From positions 23,187,501 through 23,251,500 of the forward strand of contig NC_071671.1 of the NCBI RefSeq assembly GCF_028554725.1: a DNA stretch of 64,000 bases, read 5' to 3'. How positions within the stretch are numbered: the stretch's first letter is position 1; each line of letters opens with the position of its first letter. This DNA comes from Zeugodacus cucurbitae (lineage: Eukaryota > Arthropoda > Insecta > Diptera > Tephritidae). The notes under the pieces were generated by a model. It worked only from the letters and a program-made list of their open reading frames with translations. It was not told where the DNA came from and did not search any database. Shown here piece by piece: positions 34,936 through 47,829 of the stretch. Made by a program: the position numbers and the translations under genes.

Positions 34936-36203
34936 AACAAGTAAGGAAAGGCTAAGTTCGCGTGCAAGCGAACATTTTATACTCTCGCAATTTATTGATG
35001 TAATTTTATAAAGATAACACAATTCGACTCATATATTCGGCATAGTTCAATAGAATAACGAAAATCATCATAAATAGTATATGGGGACTGAGGTAATTCC
35101 TGAACCAATTTCACTCGTTTTCACTACCAGGATACAATATATCGAAGACCATACGTTCACTTAGTTTTATATTACCTATAATTAGGTATATGGGATCTGG
35201 GGAAGGTTCGTCCAGATTTTAACCATTTTTGGTACAGAGACAAACTGTTATAAGAAAAAAATTCAGAGGGAATGAATTACATTAATATATCTGAGAGATT
35301 TACCCATATTTTCGGTGAAAAATTACCCTTACTCACTGAGTTCTTCATGTTCGATATCAGGGGCCTTGAAAAGTCGTCGTCCGATTTTGACAATTTTTCC
35401 ACAAGTGATGTCACAGCTCAACTACAGTATTTGTGTAAAGTTTTATTCCTCTATCATCATTGGTTCCTAATGTATATATTATAAAGTGAACGAATCAGAA
35501 AAATTCAAAATTGAGTTATATGAGAAGTAGGCGTGGTTGTCAACGGATTTCGCCCATATTCCACCCGTGTTATATAGTGTTATATACCGGTCCAGTAGTT
35601 CTTGAGATATGGTTTTTGGCCCATAAGTGGGCGACGCCACGCCCATTTTCCATTTTGTAAAAATATCTCACTGTAGCTTCTTTCTGATATTTCTACTGTA
35701 AAATTTAGTGTTTCTGACGTTTTTCGTTAGTGAGTTAACACACTTTTAGTCGTTTTTAACATAACATTTGTATGGGAGGTGGGCGTGTTTATTATCCGAT
35801 TTCTTTCATTTTTTGGACTGTATAAGGAAATGGATAAAAGAAATGACTGCATAAAGTTTGGTTTATACAGACTTCATTGGTTTGCGAGTTATATACAATA
35901 AATCTAATTGGGAGGGGGGTGGTGGTGTATCATCCAAATGTGCCCCTCCCTAATACGATTCTATGTTCCAAAATTTTATTTTCATAACTTTATTTATGGC
36001 TAAGTTATGACACTGTATAGGTTTTTTTTCACCATTTTATGGGCGTGGCAGTGGATCGATTTGCCAAGGAATATGTGTTACAAGTTTCATTAAGATATCT
36101 AAATTTTTACTCAAGTTATCGCTTGCACGGACAGCCGGACGGACAGACATCCGGATTTCAACTCCACTCGTCATCCTGATCATTTATATATATATAACAT
36201 ATA
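34936..36203 (-). repeat. GTCY/TA dispersed repeat (mini-me-like), copy D
   Basis: It opens aacaagtaaggaaaggc, has the terminal hairpin GTTCGC-gtgcaa-GCGAAC (34956-34973), then long similarity to copies B and C, and a GTCY tract (ggacagccggacggacagac, 36128-36147). It fades in a TA tract near 36187-36203, so the outer GCAAC hairpin end is missing. The stem of its terminal hairpin differs from the other copies at both paired positions. Confidence 0.78.
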
Positions 36204-37589
36204 AGAGAAGCTCCGTGAAACATTTGGCAAAGATTTAAGAGCTGGCTATACAAACATATATGAAGATTTATATAATTTAGATATCCAACAAAGGTTCATC
36301 TGTGGCAATTATGAACCCTCCTACATGTTTAAACAAATAAAATAGTATGTGAACCGCCTTTGTATGCGCAAATTGCCACTATCGAACACCAAATACATTT
36401 TCTAATTTCGGGTAATATGTATTAATAAGCCCCATTGTTCACCAATATTTGCCCATTAGCATGTACATAAATGATCCGTGTACCATGATATTTGGCATAA
36501 TTTCGACGCCTACAAGGCTGAAAATCTATCAGCAAATGGCAGCTACCACTTAAGGTGCATTAATCATAAATCTTGCAGATGAGACACGAAGCGGTACATT
36601 ACGAATATATGTATGCATACATATGTATGTTTGTTGGCTCAGAGGCATATTTGGATACTACACAAGTACCAAAGGGTATTACATGCACTTCTCGCACCCC
36701 TCTCCCAACTGACAGCCGTAATACATCCGTATGTCGAGGTAGACACCTGTCAGTACACAAATCCCTATGCTAACCACCCCTCGGCATTACCGTTTGCCGG
36801 AATTATTGATGAAATCTTATCGGCAATGATGTACTGTTTAAATAGTGGCAGCAATGGATACACAATTTCCATGTAGATATACATATACATTCACCAAAGT
36901 ACATATGTATGTATGTATTAATGATTTCGCCCTCCCCCATTTCCAAGTTTTGTGTATCATACTGGGAATTGAGGAAATTACAGAAAATCATTGCAATAAA
37001 ACAAAAATCATTTATTGACCCAAATAGTTAGCGCAAGCAGTATACAACAACAACGAAAACATTTGTTGGCACAAAAGCACGACTGAAGTGGCATGGGTGA
37101 AGCTGATGCTGTTGGGTGGCTAGTGCCGCTTGATATGTGTGTATGTATGTGTATATATGTGTGACGGGGCCTTTGTATTTAGCGCACATGCTACAAGTCA
37201 AATGTTCAAGCTCGCCATCCGGCTCATGTATCGACCACCCCCCCACATTTGCTGTCATCTCTCGCCAGCCAGCCATCACTTGAGCTCTCAAATGACAGCA
37301 AATCTCGCGTGAATTGTCAAATGTGACACGGATGTTAAAATGTGTTTACTTGTATTTCGTTTTTATTATCAGCGTTTGCATGTGTGTTTGTGTGTGGGGG
37401 TTATATGAATTGCTGCTCATTTGTTAATATGAGCTTTGTATTTATTCGAGTGTGAGTGTGTGTCTATGTGTCACTTTGGGTTTTGTAGCCGTCAGTCACT
37501 GTCAGATGCTGTGGGTGATATGTAATTGCAGCTTACCTGCGAGAAAAAGTTGAGGAAAAATTATATTTTCATTTTTTTTTTTATAAAAT
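36204..37589. other. Spacer, no gene supported
   Basis: TATG/CATA runs (36606-36632 and 36900-36918) and GT-rich runs (37378-37395) are present. Open frames are short and overlapping. Confidence 0.45.
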
Positions 37590-38610
37590 GAGCTTAAAGC
37601 TGTAGTTAGAACTTTTGAAAAAAAAGCTTAATATTGATCCGATATATTTTAGACTCGATTTGATAACATAGAACTACTGTTTTTTGTCTAACCCGAAAAG
37701 CTTTAAGCATATCTTTGAAAAGTTTAAGCTTCCAAGTAGGCCTTTTTAAAATTAATGGCTTCAACAGCACTTATTGGCTCAATTATTATTTTCACTTTAA
37801 ATATTGGCTGCGACGTGCTGAGCTTTAAGCTTACTAGTAAGCTTTTTCATATTAATTGAACCACAAATAACGTGTTTACATGTTATTTTTCTATTCAAAT
37901 AAATCATCCGAATCTGAATCAAGAATGTTTTATCATAAGCTCACAAACTTCTCCTAAAAAGCTGGACAACTATCGAAAAAATAATAATTTAAAAGCTTAA
38001 AGCTTACGCAAAAATTCCATGGAACTAGGTTGGTTATAGTAAACTTATCACTTAACTTTTTGATTTCATATGACAGATCTGTTGAAAGCTTCGTTGCAGA
38101 TGAAATGCTATTACGTGTAAACGAAATAAAAGCCAGAGATGGCTGATCGATAAAATAGAGCTTCAGTAAGGCTCCCAAATAAATTATAGTTTTAGTCTAA
38201 ACTGAAAGCTTAATGCTTTCCTTAAATTTAATTGGGGTTATTACTAAGGAACTATTCTGATTAATTATGTAGTGGCCAGAGGAAAAATTAGCTAACAATC
38301 CTGACAATATGATATTTTGCAAGTTCATATTGTTCTCCAAAAGCTCTTTTTAAGTCCATTACAATGTAGAATGTGTTGGTCTTGTCATTTTTAAAATGAC
38401 AGATACATTAAAAGCTTGATAAAATTGATATACAAATATAGGAGTAACTCAAAGCTTAAAGCTTTAGTCATAGATAATGAATAATCGGTAATAATAAGAA
38501 TAATCGTCTAATAACTCTTAATGACACAGTAATTGAAAGCTCGTTGGTTCTAGAAAGCTCTCGATCTTTAGCATTCGCATTTCAATGTCTATAAAGACAA
38601 AGCTTTTAAA
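37590..38610. repeat. AAGCTT-rich region
   Basis: By eye about 13 AAGCTT hexamers occur in 1 kb, several as AAGCTTAAAGCTT pairs (for example near 37992, 38002, 38454 and 38464). It resembles the patch at 4.8-5.5 kb. No other periodicity or coding frame is evident. Confidence 0.58.
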
Positions 38611-40097
38611 CAAATTTACCTCCTTCATCTTTAGTAAAAGTCTTCCAACAGGGTCAAAAGATACATGTAGTGTCTGTAATCAAGCACGAATATATGCTAT
38701 ACTCTAGTGGCGCCATGTGTGTCAGCTTTGTTTTGCTGCCATCACCTCTACATTCTCCCTTTATCGCTCTCTGCCCCCGCATTCCACTCCACACCTCACT
38801 TTGTACAATTGCGACAAATTACTTTGACATGAAAATGAAATTTATCAGAAAATGTGAAAGCACAGAAAAAACAACAACAACAATAAATTGTGCAAATCAT
38901 TTTCAACAATAACAAAAGCTGACATAATAAATATTGTAACATTTCCAATAATGTTAAGTGAGCCTGAGTGAAGGCGCAAACCCGAAACTACACAAACAAC
39001 AGCAATAATCGTACAACAGCCATTATCCACCCAACAACCCATAAGGACCACCTGCTGTGCTTGCCACAAACAGGAGTCGTCCGCTAGACCGAAATTCATC
39101 TATCGTACATAAGACAAGGTGTTCAGGGCATTTTTGCAAATTTTTCCAAAGAGTTTACAATGCCACTGATAATCAAACATTTTAAGGGTCATTCTCATTG
39201 CTTTGTAGAGTGTTTCTGTTGAAGATTATAATTCAGGCTTATTTGCGTAGTTTCATGAGTAGCCTCTTCATGATGAGATTAGCCAGTTTGATATGATTTT
39301 TGTTTATTCTTCAACAATGTTGGGTTAAATTGACACTGTTTCTTCGCTAACGGACTTCCTTTGTTCTTACTTGATGACAGCTTATCTATAGACTCCCTGC
39401 TATTTTGATATTTAGGTTGTGTTTAACTTTAGGGGTTGAAACCCTTTTGCAAGGGGTGAATATTGTCGCTTGTTGCTTTGACTGTGGCAAGAACCCACAT
39501 AACCTTGAAAGTTTTACAGGTCAGATTTTGTTCCTCGATAGATCAACTATGGTCTTCACTTAACCAAAAAGACTCAATGCTTTTTTATGATTTTTGATGT
39601 TTTAATATTACAGCAGAAGAAACAGAAAATTTTATGGGATAACTGAGTAATAGACTTCTAGAAGACATTGAGAGTCAGTTCAAGATTTATTTCATTCAAA
39701 ACAGAATGGATTTAATATTTGAAAACGGATGGAGGCACTGAAGAAATATGGCACAAAATGGAGAGAAAACTGAGTCCTAAACATTTAACCTCAACAGGTA
39801 TTGTATACAGATCTGTAGAAGTGTATAAATCTTGTTCAGTTCAATTCATTCTATCATATAGGACCCATTTTCTTCTAGTCTTCGGCATAAAATGTTCGCG
39901 ACCTTTGAATTGTCCATTTATTATTGTTTCGCTGCAAATTTCTGGAATTGCATTGTTCCAACTATCAATTGTTCTTTTAAAACTCAGAACTATTCCTCTC
40001 CCAAGATACACGCTTGGGGTTTGAACCTTGTCTTCGGCAAGTCTGGAGATAGCTATCTGATACCAGACCAAAGTAAAGACACCAATTTTACGGACAG
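38611..40097. other. Spacer, no gene supported
   Basis: A 101-codon frame at 39719-40024 overlaps other frames on both strands and has no domain. Nothing else was recognised. Confidence 0.4.
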
Positions 40098-40106
40098 TAT
40101 ATACAG

Positions 40107-42096
40107 GGGGATGGGGTCATATGTAGAAGTTCACGCAAGTGAGGAAAGTTTCTGATTGCCACTCACTTGGGAGTGGCCAGAAACGATTCTTTTGCATATG
40201 ACTCAAGCAGCTCACGACTTCCGGTTTTAGACCAAGTATCCCCTGGGTAGCTAACAGACATCCGTTTGGAGGCGAGCTAAAGTGAGAAGGCGAAGCCCGC
40301 TTCTGCGGTTGTGCGTAGGGCTTGGGACCCACCACATAAAAAAAATCTCCCCAATGAAAACAAACACCGAGCCTCGGATGAGAAACCCCCCTTTTGATGA
40401 CGACCCCTGCAAAGAGGCCGAAATGCGTGAATATGAAAAGCTTGAAAATTTGCTCGAAAATTTTATGAAAAGATGAGGCGATTAACAGAAGGTTTCAAGA
40501 CCGGAGCATTATCATGTAGGGACCGAGGAGGTAATCTGGTAACGGATGTTCAGACCACACTGGGATTATGGAGGAAACACTTCTCCGACCTGCTCAATGG
40601 CAGTGAAAGTACAACACCAGGAGTTGGCGAACCCGATTCCCCAATCGATGACGATGGAATAGATGTTCCATTACCCGACCATGAAGAAATTCGAATAGCA
40701 ATTACCCGCTTGAAGGACAACAAAGCGGCGGGGGCCGATGGATTACCGGCCGAGCTATTCAAATACGGCGGCGAAGAACTGATAAGGTGCATGCATCAGC
40801 TTCTTTGTAGAATATGGTCGGAAGAAAGCATGCCTGACGATTGGAATCTTAGTGTGCTCTGCCCAATCCATAAGAAGGGAGACCCCACAATCTGCGCCAA
40901 TTACCGTGGGATCAGCCTCCTAAATATCGCATACAAGGTTCTATCGAGCGTATTGTGTGAAAGACTAAAGCCCACCGTCAACAAACTGATTGGACCTTAT
41001 CAGTGTGGCTTTAGACCTGGAAAGTCCACCATAGACCAGATATTCACTATTAGCCAAATCTTGGAAAAGACCCGAGAGAGAAGAATCGATACTCACCATC
41101 TTTTCATCGATTTTCAAGCTGCCTTCGATAGCACGAAAAGGAGCTGCCTTTATGCCGCGATGTCTGAATTTGGTATCCCTGCAAAACTAATACGGCTATG
41201 TAAGCTGACGTTGAGCAACACCAAAAGCTCCGTCAGGATCGGGAAGGACCTCTCCGAGCCGTTCGATACCAAACGAGGCTTCAGACAGGGTGACTCACTA
41301 TCGTGCGACTTCTTCAATCTATCTGGAAAAAATAATACGAGCTGCAGAACTAAATAGAGAGGGTACAATCTTCTACAAGAGTTACAGCTCCTGGCGTATG
41401 CCGATGATATTGATATCATCGGAAGCAACAACCGCGCCGTTTGTTCTGCGTTTTCCAGACTAGATAAAGAAACGAAGCGTATGGGCTGGTGGTGAACGAG
41501 GACAAGACGAAATATCTCCTGTCGTCAAACAAACAGTCAGCGCACTCGCGTCTTGGCTCCCACGTCACTGTTGACAGTCATAACTTTGAAGTTGTAGATA
41601 ATTTCGTTTATCTGGGAACCAGCATTAACAACACCAACAATGTCAACCTTGAAATCCAACGCAGAATCACTCTTGCCAACAGGTACTACTTTGGACTGAG
41701 TAGGCAATTGAAAAGTAAAGTCCTCTCTCGACGAACCAAAATCAAACTCTATAAGTCGCTCATTATTCCCGTCCTGATGTATGGCGCTGAAGCGTGGACG
41801 ATGACAACATCCGATGAGACGACTCTTGGGGTTTTCGAGAGAAAGGTTTTGCGCAAGATTTATGGTCCTCTAAACATTGGCAACGGCGAATACCGCAGAC
41901 GATGGAACGATGAGCTGTACGATTTATACGACGACATTGACATAGTTCAGCGAATAAAAAGACAGCGGCTGGCTGGCTTCACTTGGTGTTTCCAGTTGGC
42001 GCCAAAAAGCAAAAAGGAGGAATGAGTGGCGCGCTCTGGTGGATTCGGCTATAATCGCTTAAAGCGGTTCCTACGCCAAATATATATATATATATA
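40107..42096 (+). mobile_element. RTE-clade non-LTR retrotransposon, internally deleted copy
   Basis: The left end (ggggatggggtcatatgtagaagttcac) matches the 5' end of the full-length copy at 55872. The 5' leader continues to about 40378. About 1.15 kb of the ORF, covering most of the endonuclease domain, is missing between 40400 and 40450. A further 150 bp near the C-terminus is missing at about 41970. The 3' end runs into a TA tract in place of the GAA tail of the full-length copy. The 9-mer tatatacag occurs at 40098-40106 and 42097-42105 and is a candidate target-site duplication, though TA-rich. Where aligned by eye, identity to the 55.9-kb copy is around 95 percent. Confidence 0.82.
40473..42025 (+). 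pseudogene. RTE reverse transcriptase, broken
   Basis: The first open part (40473-41357) reads RLTEGFKTGALSC, NKAAGADGLPAELFKYGG, YRGISLLNIAYKVLSS, QCGFRPGKSTIDQ, LFIDFQAAFDSTKRS (catalytic Asp of motif A) and FRQGDSLSCDFFNL. It then loses frame to a 2-base deletion at about 41325. The YADD box survives in another frame near 41398. Further 1-base losses near 41380 and 41486 precede the second open part (41489-42025), VNEDKTKYLLSSNKQ..., which ends in a fused tail where the conserved W.GHV.R segment was deleted. The endonuclease domain is absent. The product would have reverse-transcribed element RNA at a nicked target. Confidence 0.85.
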
Positions 42097-42105
42097 TATA
42101 TACAG

Positions 42106-43074
42106 TAGGATAAAGAACTGTCTTCTAATAATTCACTTTAAGAAGACTTTCTTCAATATTGGACAAAGATTCTTAAAGAACATGAATTTAAAATCAAGAA
42201 AAATACATATGAAGTGAAAAAACAACATGAATAACTTGCAATGAATACCTATCCAAATTTTAAGGGGAAAAAATCTCATTATATTTTAGTAGACGTTGAA
42301 AAGAAACTCTCCAAACTGCAGTATTCGACACCACTAGACGCTACAATGCGCATTTCACACGAAATTCGTTGTGCATGGACATTTCATTTCAAAAATATTT
42401 CGCAAATTTCCAGCTAAAACATATACAAACAGGTAGACCAAACCGTCATGGCGCTTAAATGTATGCTACAAAAAACGGAAATATGATTTAAAGCAACAAC
42501 AACAGTTGGCCATACAAAACAGCCACTAGCCATCATATTTGCTGCAATAACAAGCAGCCAAAGCAATGCAGAGCATTTGCAAAGAGCAAACCAACAACAA
42601 TAACAACAACTAAAAAGAAACCGTTGCATACAAAAATATTTGTACAATTTGCAAGCGGTGGAAAATATTTCGAGCGCGCCAGTGCAAATGAAATAGTCAT
42701 AGACAAATAAAAGTTGAATTTATGCATTATGTTCACATAGATGCCGTTATATGTATGTATATACTTAGGTGTATGTTTATGTGAGTATAAAAACAAACGT
42801 AGCGCAGGTGAAAATGAAGCTCATAGTAGTTGCTTGCGGAGTGGATTGAATGGAGTTAAAGACTGCTTAAGGGCTAAAAAAATATTTGAAAAATTCATAA
42901 CGTAAATTTAGTGAAAAGTGGAGTGCGGTTCGGAGTTCATAACTTTGAGTTTAAGCATTAGTGGGTGTGAGTAGCTTAAAGGCTACAGTTCGCTAAAGCT
43001 TTGATCAAGAATAATTTGAGGTCTCGGCTTCTTAAAGTTAGCCGAGATATGCTTAATATTTTACACACAAGTTA
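42106..43074. other. AT-rich spacer, no gene supported
   Basis: Short open frames only. A TATG run lies near 42751-42762. Nothing else was recognised. Confidence 0.45.
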
Positions 43075-43205
43075 AGTTGTGTTATATTATGTTAGATTAT
43101 GTTATGTTATGTTATGTTACACTATGTATTGTTATGTTCTATGCTACGCCATCTTGTGTTGTGTTATGTTATGTTACGTTACGTTAAGTTAAGTTATGTT
43201 ATATG
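43075..43205 (+). repeat. GTTAT pentanucleotide minisatellite
   Basis: Imperfect repeats of gttat/gttac (ttatgttatgttatgtta) interrupted by acactatg and ctacgccatc. Confidence 0.8.
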
Positions 43206-44380
43206 TTACTAATTTTTTGATAAAAATTTGAATTTTCTTCATCCTATAAAATGAATTAACTTAAGTTTCCCTAACATAGCACAATATTTATCCACAGAAC
43301 TATTTACTTTATAACGGTACCTACATATTTGTCCCATAACCTCACTATTTCCTAACTTATACAAACCTCACCTTTCCAACTGTTTGTCAACATTCAACAA
43401 CTAGCAACATTTCCGCAAATCCATACAAACATATAAACATCTATTTACAGTTACAGCAATAATTCAACATTCCGAAATGTTTTCAAACAACAAAATTTTC
43501 GCTTCGTCAATTTGATCCTGCAAAACGCTTTGTTATTCCCCATTTCTCTCCACACACTGACAAACAAAACAACGCAGTATACAGCACAGACCTGCTGACT
43601 GATGCAAAATATATTTTTCACTTTTCAATTTATGAAAAAATAAAATGCAGAAATGGCAGTTAGCGCTGTGGACGGAAGGCGCTAGAGCTCAGGTGTGGAA
43701 ATAGTAATCCCGGCATTAGCCAAAGCGTGCAAATGTTTGGTTGAGATGGAAATTTTTGGTAGAAATATGGATGGAAGGATGCAGGGGAAACTCTGTGGGA
43801 CTGTGGAGCTTACAGACTGGCTAGCCAAATAAGCAGAGCCAACCAGACAGCAGGGTTAAGCGAACGGCTAGTTGAAGTGGATACGCTGGAGAGCTGCTGT
43901 TATTTATTTCATTTTTTTGTTCTTTTTTATTGTTGTTTATTTCTTTCTTGTTTTTGATATTTTCTTTCTTTTTTTTTGTTGTTTCCTTCCAACATTGCTT
44001 AGCTTGTTTGTTGATAAGTTCGTATGTAAATGCACATCAAAGAGCAACTCCAATTGGGAAAGCAACAACGAAGTTTTTGCGGCAGAGAGGATGAAAACAA
44101 AAAAGCAACAACTTAGCGATAACAACGACTTCAATATGTCTACAGCATTGCTAAGCTGCGTGGAAAAAAATTGTTGTTGAAGCTGCTGATAGAGTGAGTA
44201 AGATAAATAGCAGAAAAAACGGAGATGAATAGTTGAAAATTATACCGAGATAAGTGAGTTGAAAGGGCAAACTAAACGTTGAGAAAAAAGTTCCAAATAA
44301 ATAAGGATTGAAGAATTGTGCACAAGATGTGCAGGCTATTAAACTGTTCCAACTGCAAATTTAATTGAATAAATAAGAAT
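43206..44380. other. AT-rich spacer, no gene supported
   Basis: A T-rich tract at 43900-43990 gives a hydrophobic frame (43872-44180) without recognisable domains. Confidence 0.45.
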
Positions 44381-44389
44381 TTAAATGGA

Positions 44390-44970
44390 GTCATGTGATA
44401 TTTTTATCATGTGATGTGATACTGATATGATTATTAAATGACGATGAATAATTACATAGTAAATTGACTATCGTATGTTTTTTACAGGCAACTGCGATAG
44501 TTTTGGAATTATAATGCTCCAATTGGAAGGGTACAGGGGATGATTAAAGCATATGATAATCACACGAACTGAAACTGAGATCAACAGATCATCAGTATGT
44601 AGGAAATGAGAAGCTTAGTACACAAATATTTATCCGTAAATTTTGTACATATCTCTTGACAATTTCGAAAAATTATATTCATTAAAAAATCTTTCATTAT
44701 TACATGTGATTTGAATTTCAAGTGATGTGATTCCATATCACATGAGCTTATTTTTATTTAATGCGATATGATTTCATATAATATTAAGTGTTTCTATATC
44801 ATATGATACGATTTCCATATCGTATGATCAGCTATTAATATAATACGATGTATTATTAATATCAAGATTAATATAACATGATGTTATTTTTAAGTAATGT
44901 TATAATTTTAATATCATGTGATCATCTGATGGAATTATTTTAACATGTGATGTAATGTTAACACCTTCTG
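44390..44970. repeat. ATCATGTGAT-rich degenerate region
   Basis: Variants of atcatgtgat, catgtgatgtgat and atcatatgat recur through 580 bp (near 44391, 44408, 44704, 44732, 44790, 44815, 44916 and 44943). Several form dyads such as atatcatatgat and atatcgtatgat. No coding frame or clean period is seen. Confidence 0.55.
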
Positions 44971-45646
44971 ATGATTTTTACTCAATAACTGTTTAAAAAA
45001 ACGTTTATTTAACGTACTGTAAATCAACTCGTTGGTTTACTGAAAAAATTTATTCCATAGGAGAAATATTATCGAAATGATTAATATGATCTTCTAGTGA
45101 TGTGATAATCAAGTGATGCAAAAGTAATCACACAATGGTGACTCATAACAGCTTAGAGAATTGTCTAGTGATTATTATATACTGTATTTGAGTAATAACT
45201 ATGATAGAACTATGAAGATAGCGGAAGTTCCTCGTAAGATCATATAAAAAAATTAGATAGTCATTGGATTTCTTTGATTAATATTTCATATCACGGCCAC
45301 AACTTTAATTCATTCGAAGAATTTTGTAAAAACAATTAATGTTGCTCCATTGAATAATTTTGAGTAACAGTCTCTAGATTTAACCACTCAAGATTGAACG
45401 ATGGTCTTCTGATCATATATCATATATTGACTTTGAGGGATCCATGACTTGGAAACATGACACATTTATTTTAATTTTGTACAGAAATAAGCAAGATATC
45501 GTAGCAGCATATTAGTGGAAATTATCGAGCCTTAGACTTAAGAAATCTGGACTGGATACTCTTCACATTGACTTCGCAACAAATTTAGAAGCTTCGAAAA
45601 AATAATTTTTTACTGGTACTACACTTCATGTATAACTATTAATATT
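44971..45646. other. AT-rich spacer, no gene seen
   Basis: A few more gtgat motifs continue to about 45120. Nothing else was recognised. Confidence 0.4.
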
Positions 45647-45658
45647 ATGAGCATATTT
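45647..45658. repeat. Target-site duplication of Jockey element, 3' side
   Basis: atgagcatattt here is identical to 52437-52448 and brackets the Jockey element. The right limit is uncertain by a few T because it merges with the poly-A tail (poly-T on this strand). Confidence 0.8.
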
Positions 45659-45906
45659 TTTTTTTATATTACATCCATTTATTTACAATCTGTCGAATGA
45701 CAATAAGTAAATACAATTATATCTAAAGATTGACACTGATGCTAAATTGCAATTTGTCCATTAAATACATTAAAGGCATGTGATTTGTACTATATGTTAC
45801 TATTATCAATAACTTAGTTTTCTATTATATTTTACAACTTATTGAGTAAAGTTAAACTTAACATTTAGATCAATGGTAAGTCTAGGGGATGCAGCCTTTG
45901 CAGCCG

Positions 45907-47829
45907 TCAAGTATCTTCACTGTTGTCCAGTAGGTTAATGGCGTGTATGTTAGGGTGACAGTTCAATCGGTTAACATATCTAGAACTGAGTTTTTGAATC
46001 TCGCACTTTATCATATCTATTTCGAGATCTTTGTGTAAATGAATATTTTTGATATACCATGGAGCGTTTGCAATCGGCCGCAGTGTTTTCGACTGGTATC
46101 GTTGAATTATTTTTATATTCGATTCGCTTGCAGTTCCCCAGATTTGGATTCCGTAAGCCCAAACCGGTTTTAAAATGGATTTATATAGAAGCATCTTATT
46201 TTTAAGACTAAGTTTAGATTTAGGACCAATTAACCGGTACATTTTTCTGGTCTTTATTTTAAGTTGTTCACGTTTTGCTTTTATATGGTGCTGCCAAGTC
46301 AGTCTTCTATCTAGGTGCATCCCGAGGTATTTAGCGCTATTGCATTTTGGTATGATTGTTTGATTGAGATTGACACTAGGACAATCTCCTAATTTCATTG
46401 TGAAGGTGGCATGCGCTGATTTTGTTGTATTCACCATAATGTTCCAATTACAAAGCCATGATTCTACTTCGTTTAGTTGTTTTTGAACAGTTTCAGAAGC
46501 GTCGATAGCGGAAAAGGCTGAAGCAAGAATGGCGGTGTCATCGGCGTATGTAGCAACAGTTAAATTTTCATCATTTATTACTGGCATATCAGCTGTAAAA
46601 ATTGTATACAGTGTTGGCCCAAGTACACTGCCTTGAGGAACACCAGCTTTAACTTCGTAAATGTCAGATGTGTCATCATTAATTTTCACGTAAAAATGTC
46701 TGTAATCTAAGTATGATCTAAGAAATAGGTAAAGTGGTGCTGGAAGTGTCTTTTTTATTTTAAATAACAACCCCGCGTGCCAAACTCTGTCAAAAGCCTA
46801 TTGAATGTCTAAGAAAACTGCCGAACAGTACAGTTTCTCTTCGAGACTTCTTAATATGGTTTTAACGATTCGATGGCATTGTTCCGGAGTTCCATGTAGT
46901 TGCCTGAATCCAAATTGATGGTCTGGGATAATAGATATAGATTCCAAAATTGGCAATAATCGTCGAAGAAATATTCTTTCGAGTATTTTTGAGAATATTG
47001 TTAGCAAACTTATTGGTCTATAAGATGATAATTCATTTTCTGGTTTATTTGGCTTTAAAATCATTATAACTTCAGCGCATTTCCATTGCGTAGGAAAGTG
47101 ACTTAGCCTAAAGCTACAGTTAAAGATTAACACTAAGAATATCAGACATTTTTTTGGCAGTTGTTTGATTGTCCAAGCATCAATATTATCTAGGCCTGGT
47201 GATTTGGAATTTTTTAGGCGCGACACTTCTTCTTGCACTTCCGACAGTTTTACGTAGGGCATTGGTTTATCCATTTGACATGGACAGTCAAGATAAGCTT
47301 CAACACACTGACGCTGATGGTCACTATTAAGGGCAAACGGCTTGAAAATATTCTTAAGATGATTGCCAAAAGCGTCGGCTTTGTTTTTGTCGGATCTACA
47401 CCATGAATTGTTAACATCTTTCACTGGTACTTGTCGCTTCGGAGGACGTTTTAAATATTTTGTTGCTCTCCATAGATTACAGTCATCATTTTTATTTGGA
47501 TCGGCATTCTTAAGAAATTCTGCTATCGATTCTTCTTTCAGCTCTGCTAATTTAGATTTTAATTCTTTGATTGCTTTGTTCAGTCTACTCTTGTCAATCG
47601 GATTTCTACCATTCTGCCAGATTCTTCGAAGTCGTCTTTTATTGTGTACCATTTCAGCCACTTCATCTGAATATGGCACTTTGTTCCTACCGGGAGGATT
47701 GGATAAATTAGTAGGAGAAGCTAGCGAAACGGCTTCATGTATTTTTTGGGTGAAGTTTTCCACAGCGTCGTCTAAATCCCTGTTATTATTTATTTCCATA
47801 TTTAAATTTACGTTAGATTCAAGCCAAGA
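45907..47829 (-). pseudogene. Jockey ORF2, 3' part (reverse transcriptase)
   Basis: Reading from 47829 downward, the frame starts SWLESNVNLNMEINNNRDL, where it joins the endonuclease part across the nested insertion. It then gives the reverse transcriptase blocks KNSKSPGLDNIDAWTIKQL, YRPISLLTIFSKILERIF, HQFGFRQLHGTPEQCHRIV and VFLDIQ. A single TAG at 46798-46800 interrupts motif A (FLDIQ-stop-AFDRVW); the frame continues unchanged with GVPQGSVLGP and the catalytic TYADD box to a stop at 45907-45909. The C-terminal segment includes the usual YLGMHLDRRLTW and W.YGIQIWG blocks. Apart from the amber codon this half is intact. The enzyme would copy element RNA at the nicked target. Confidence 0.88.
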
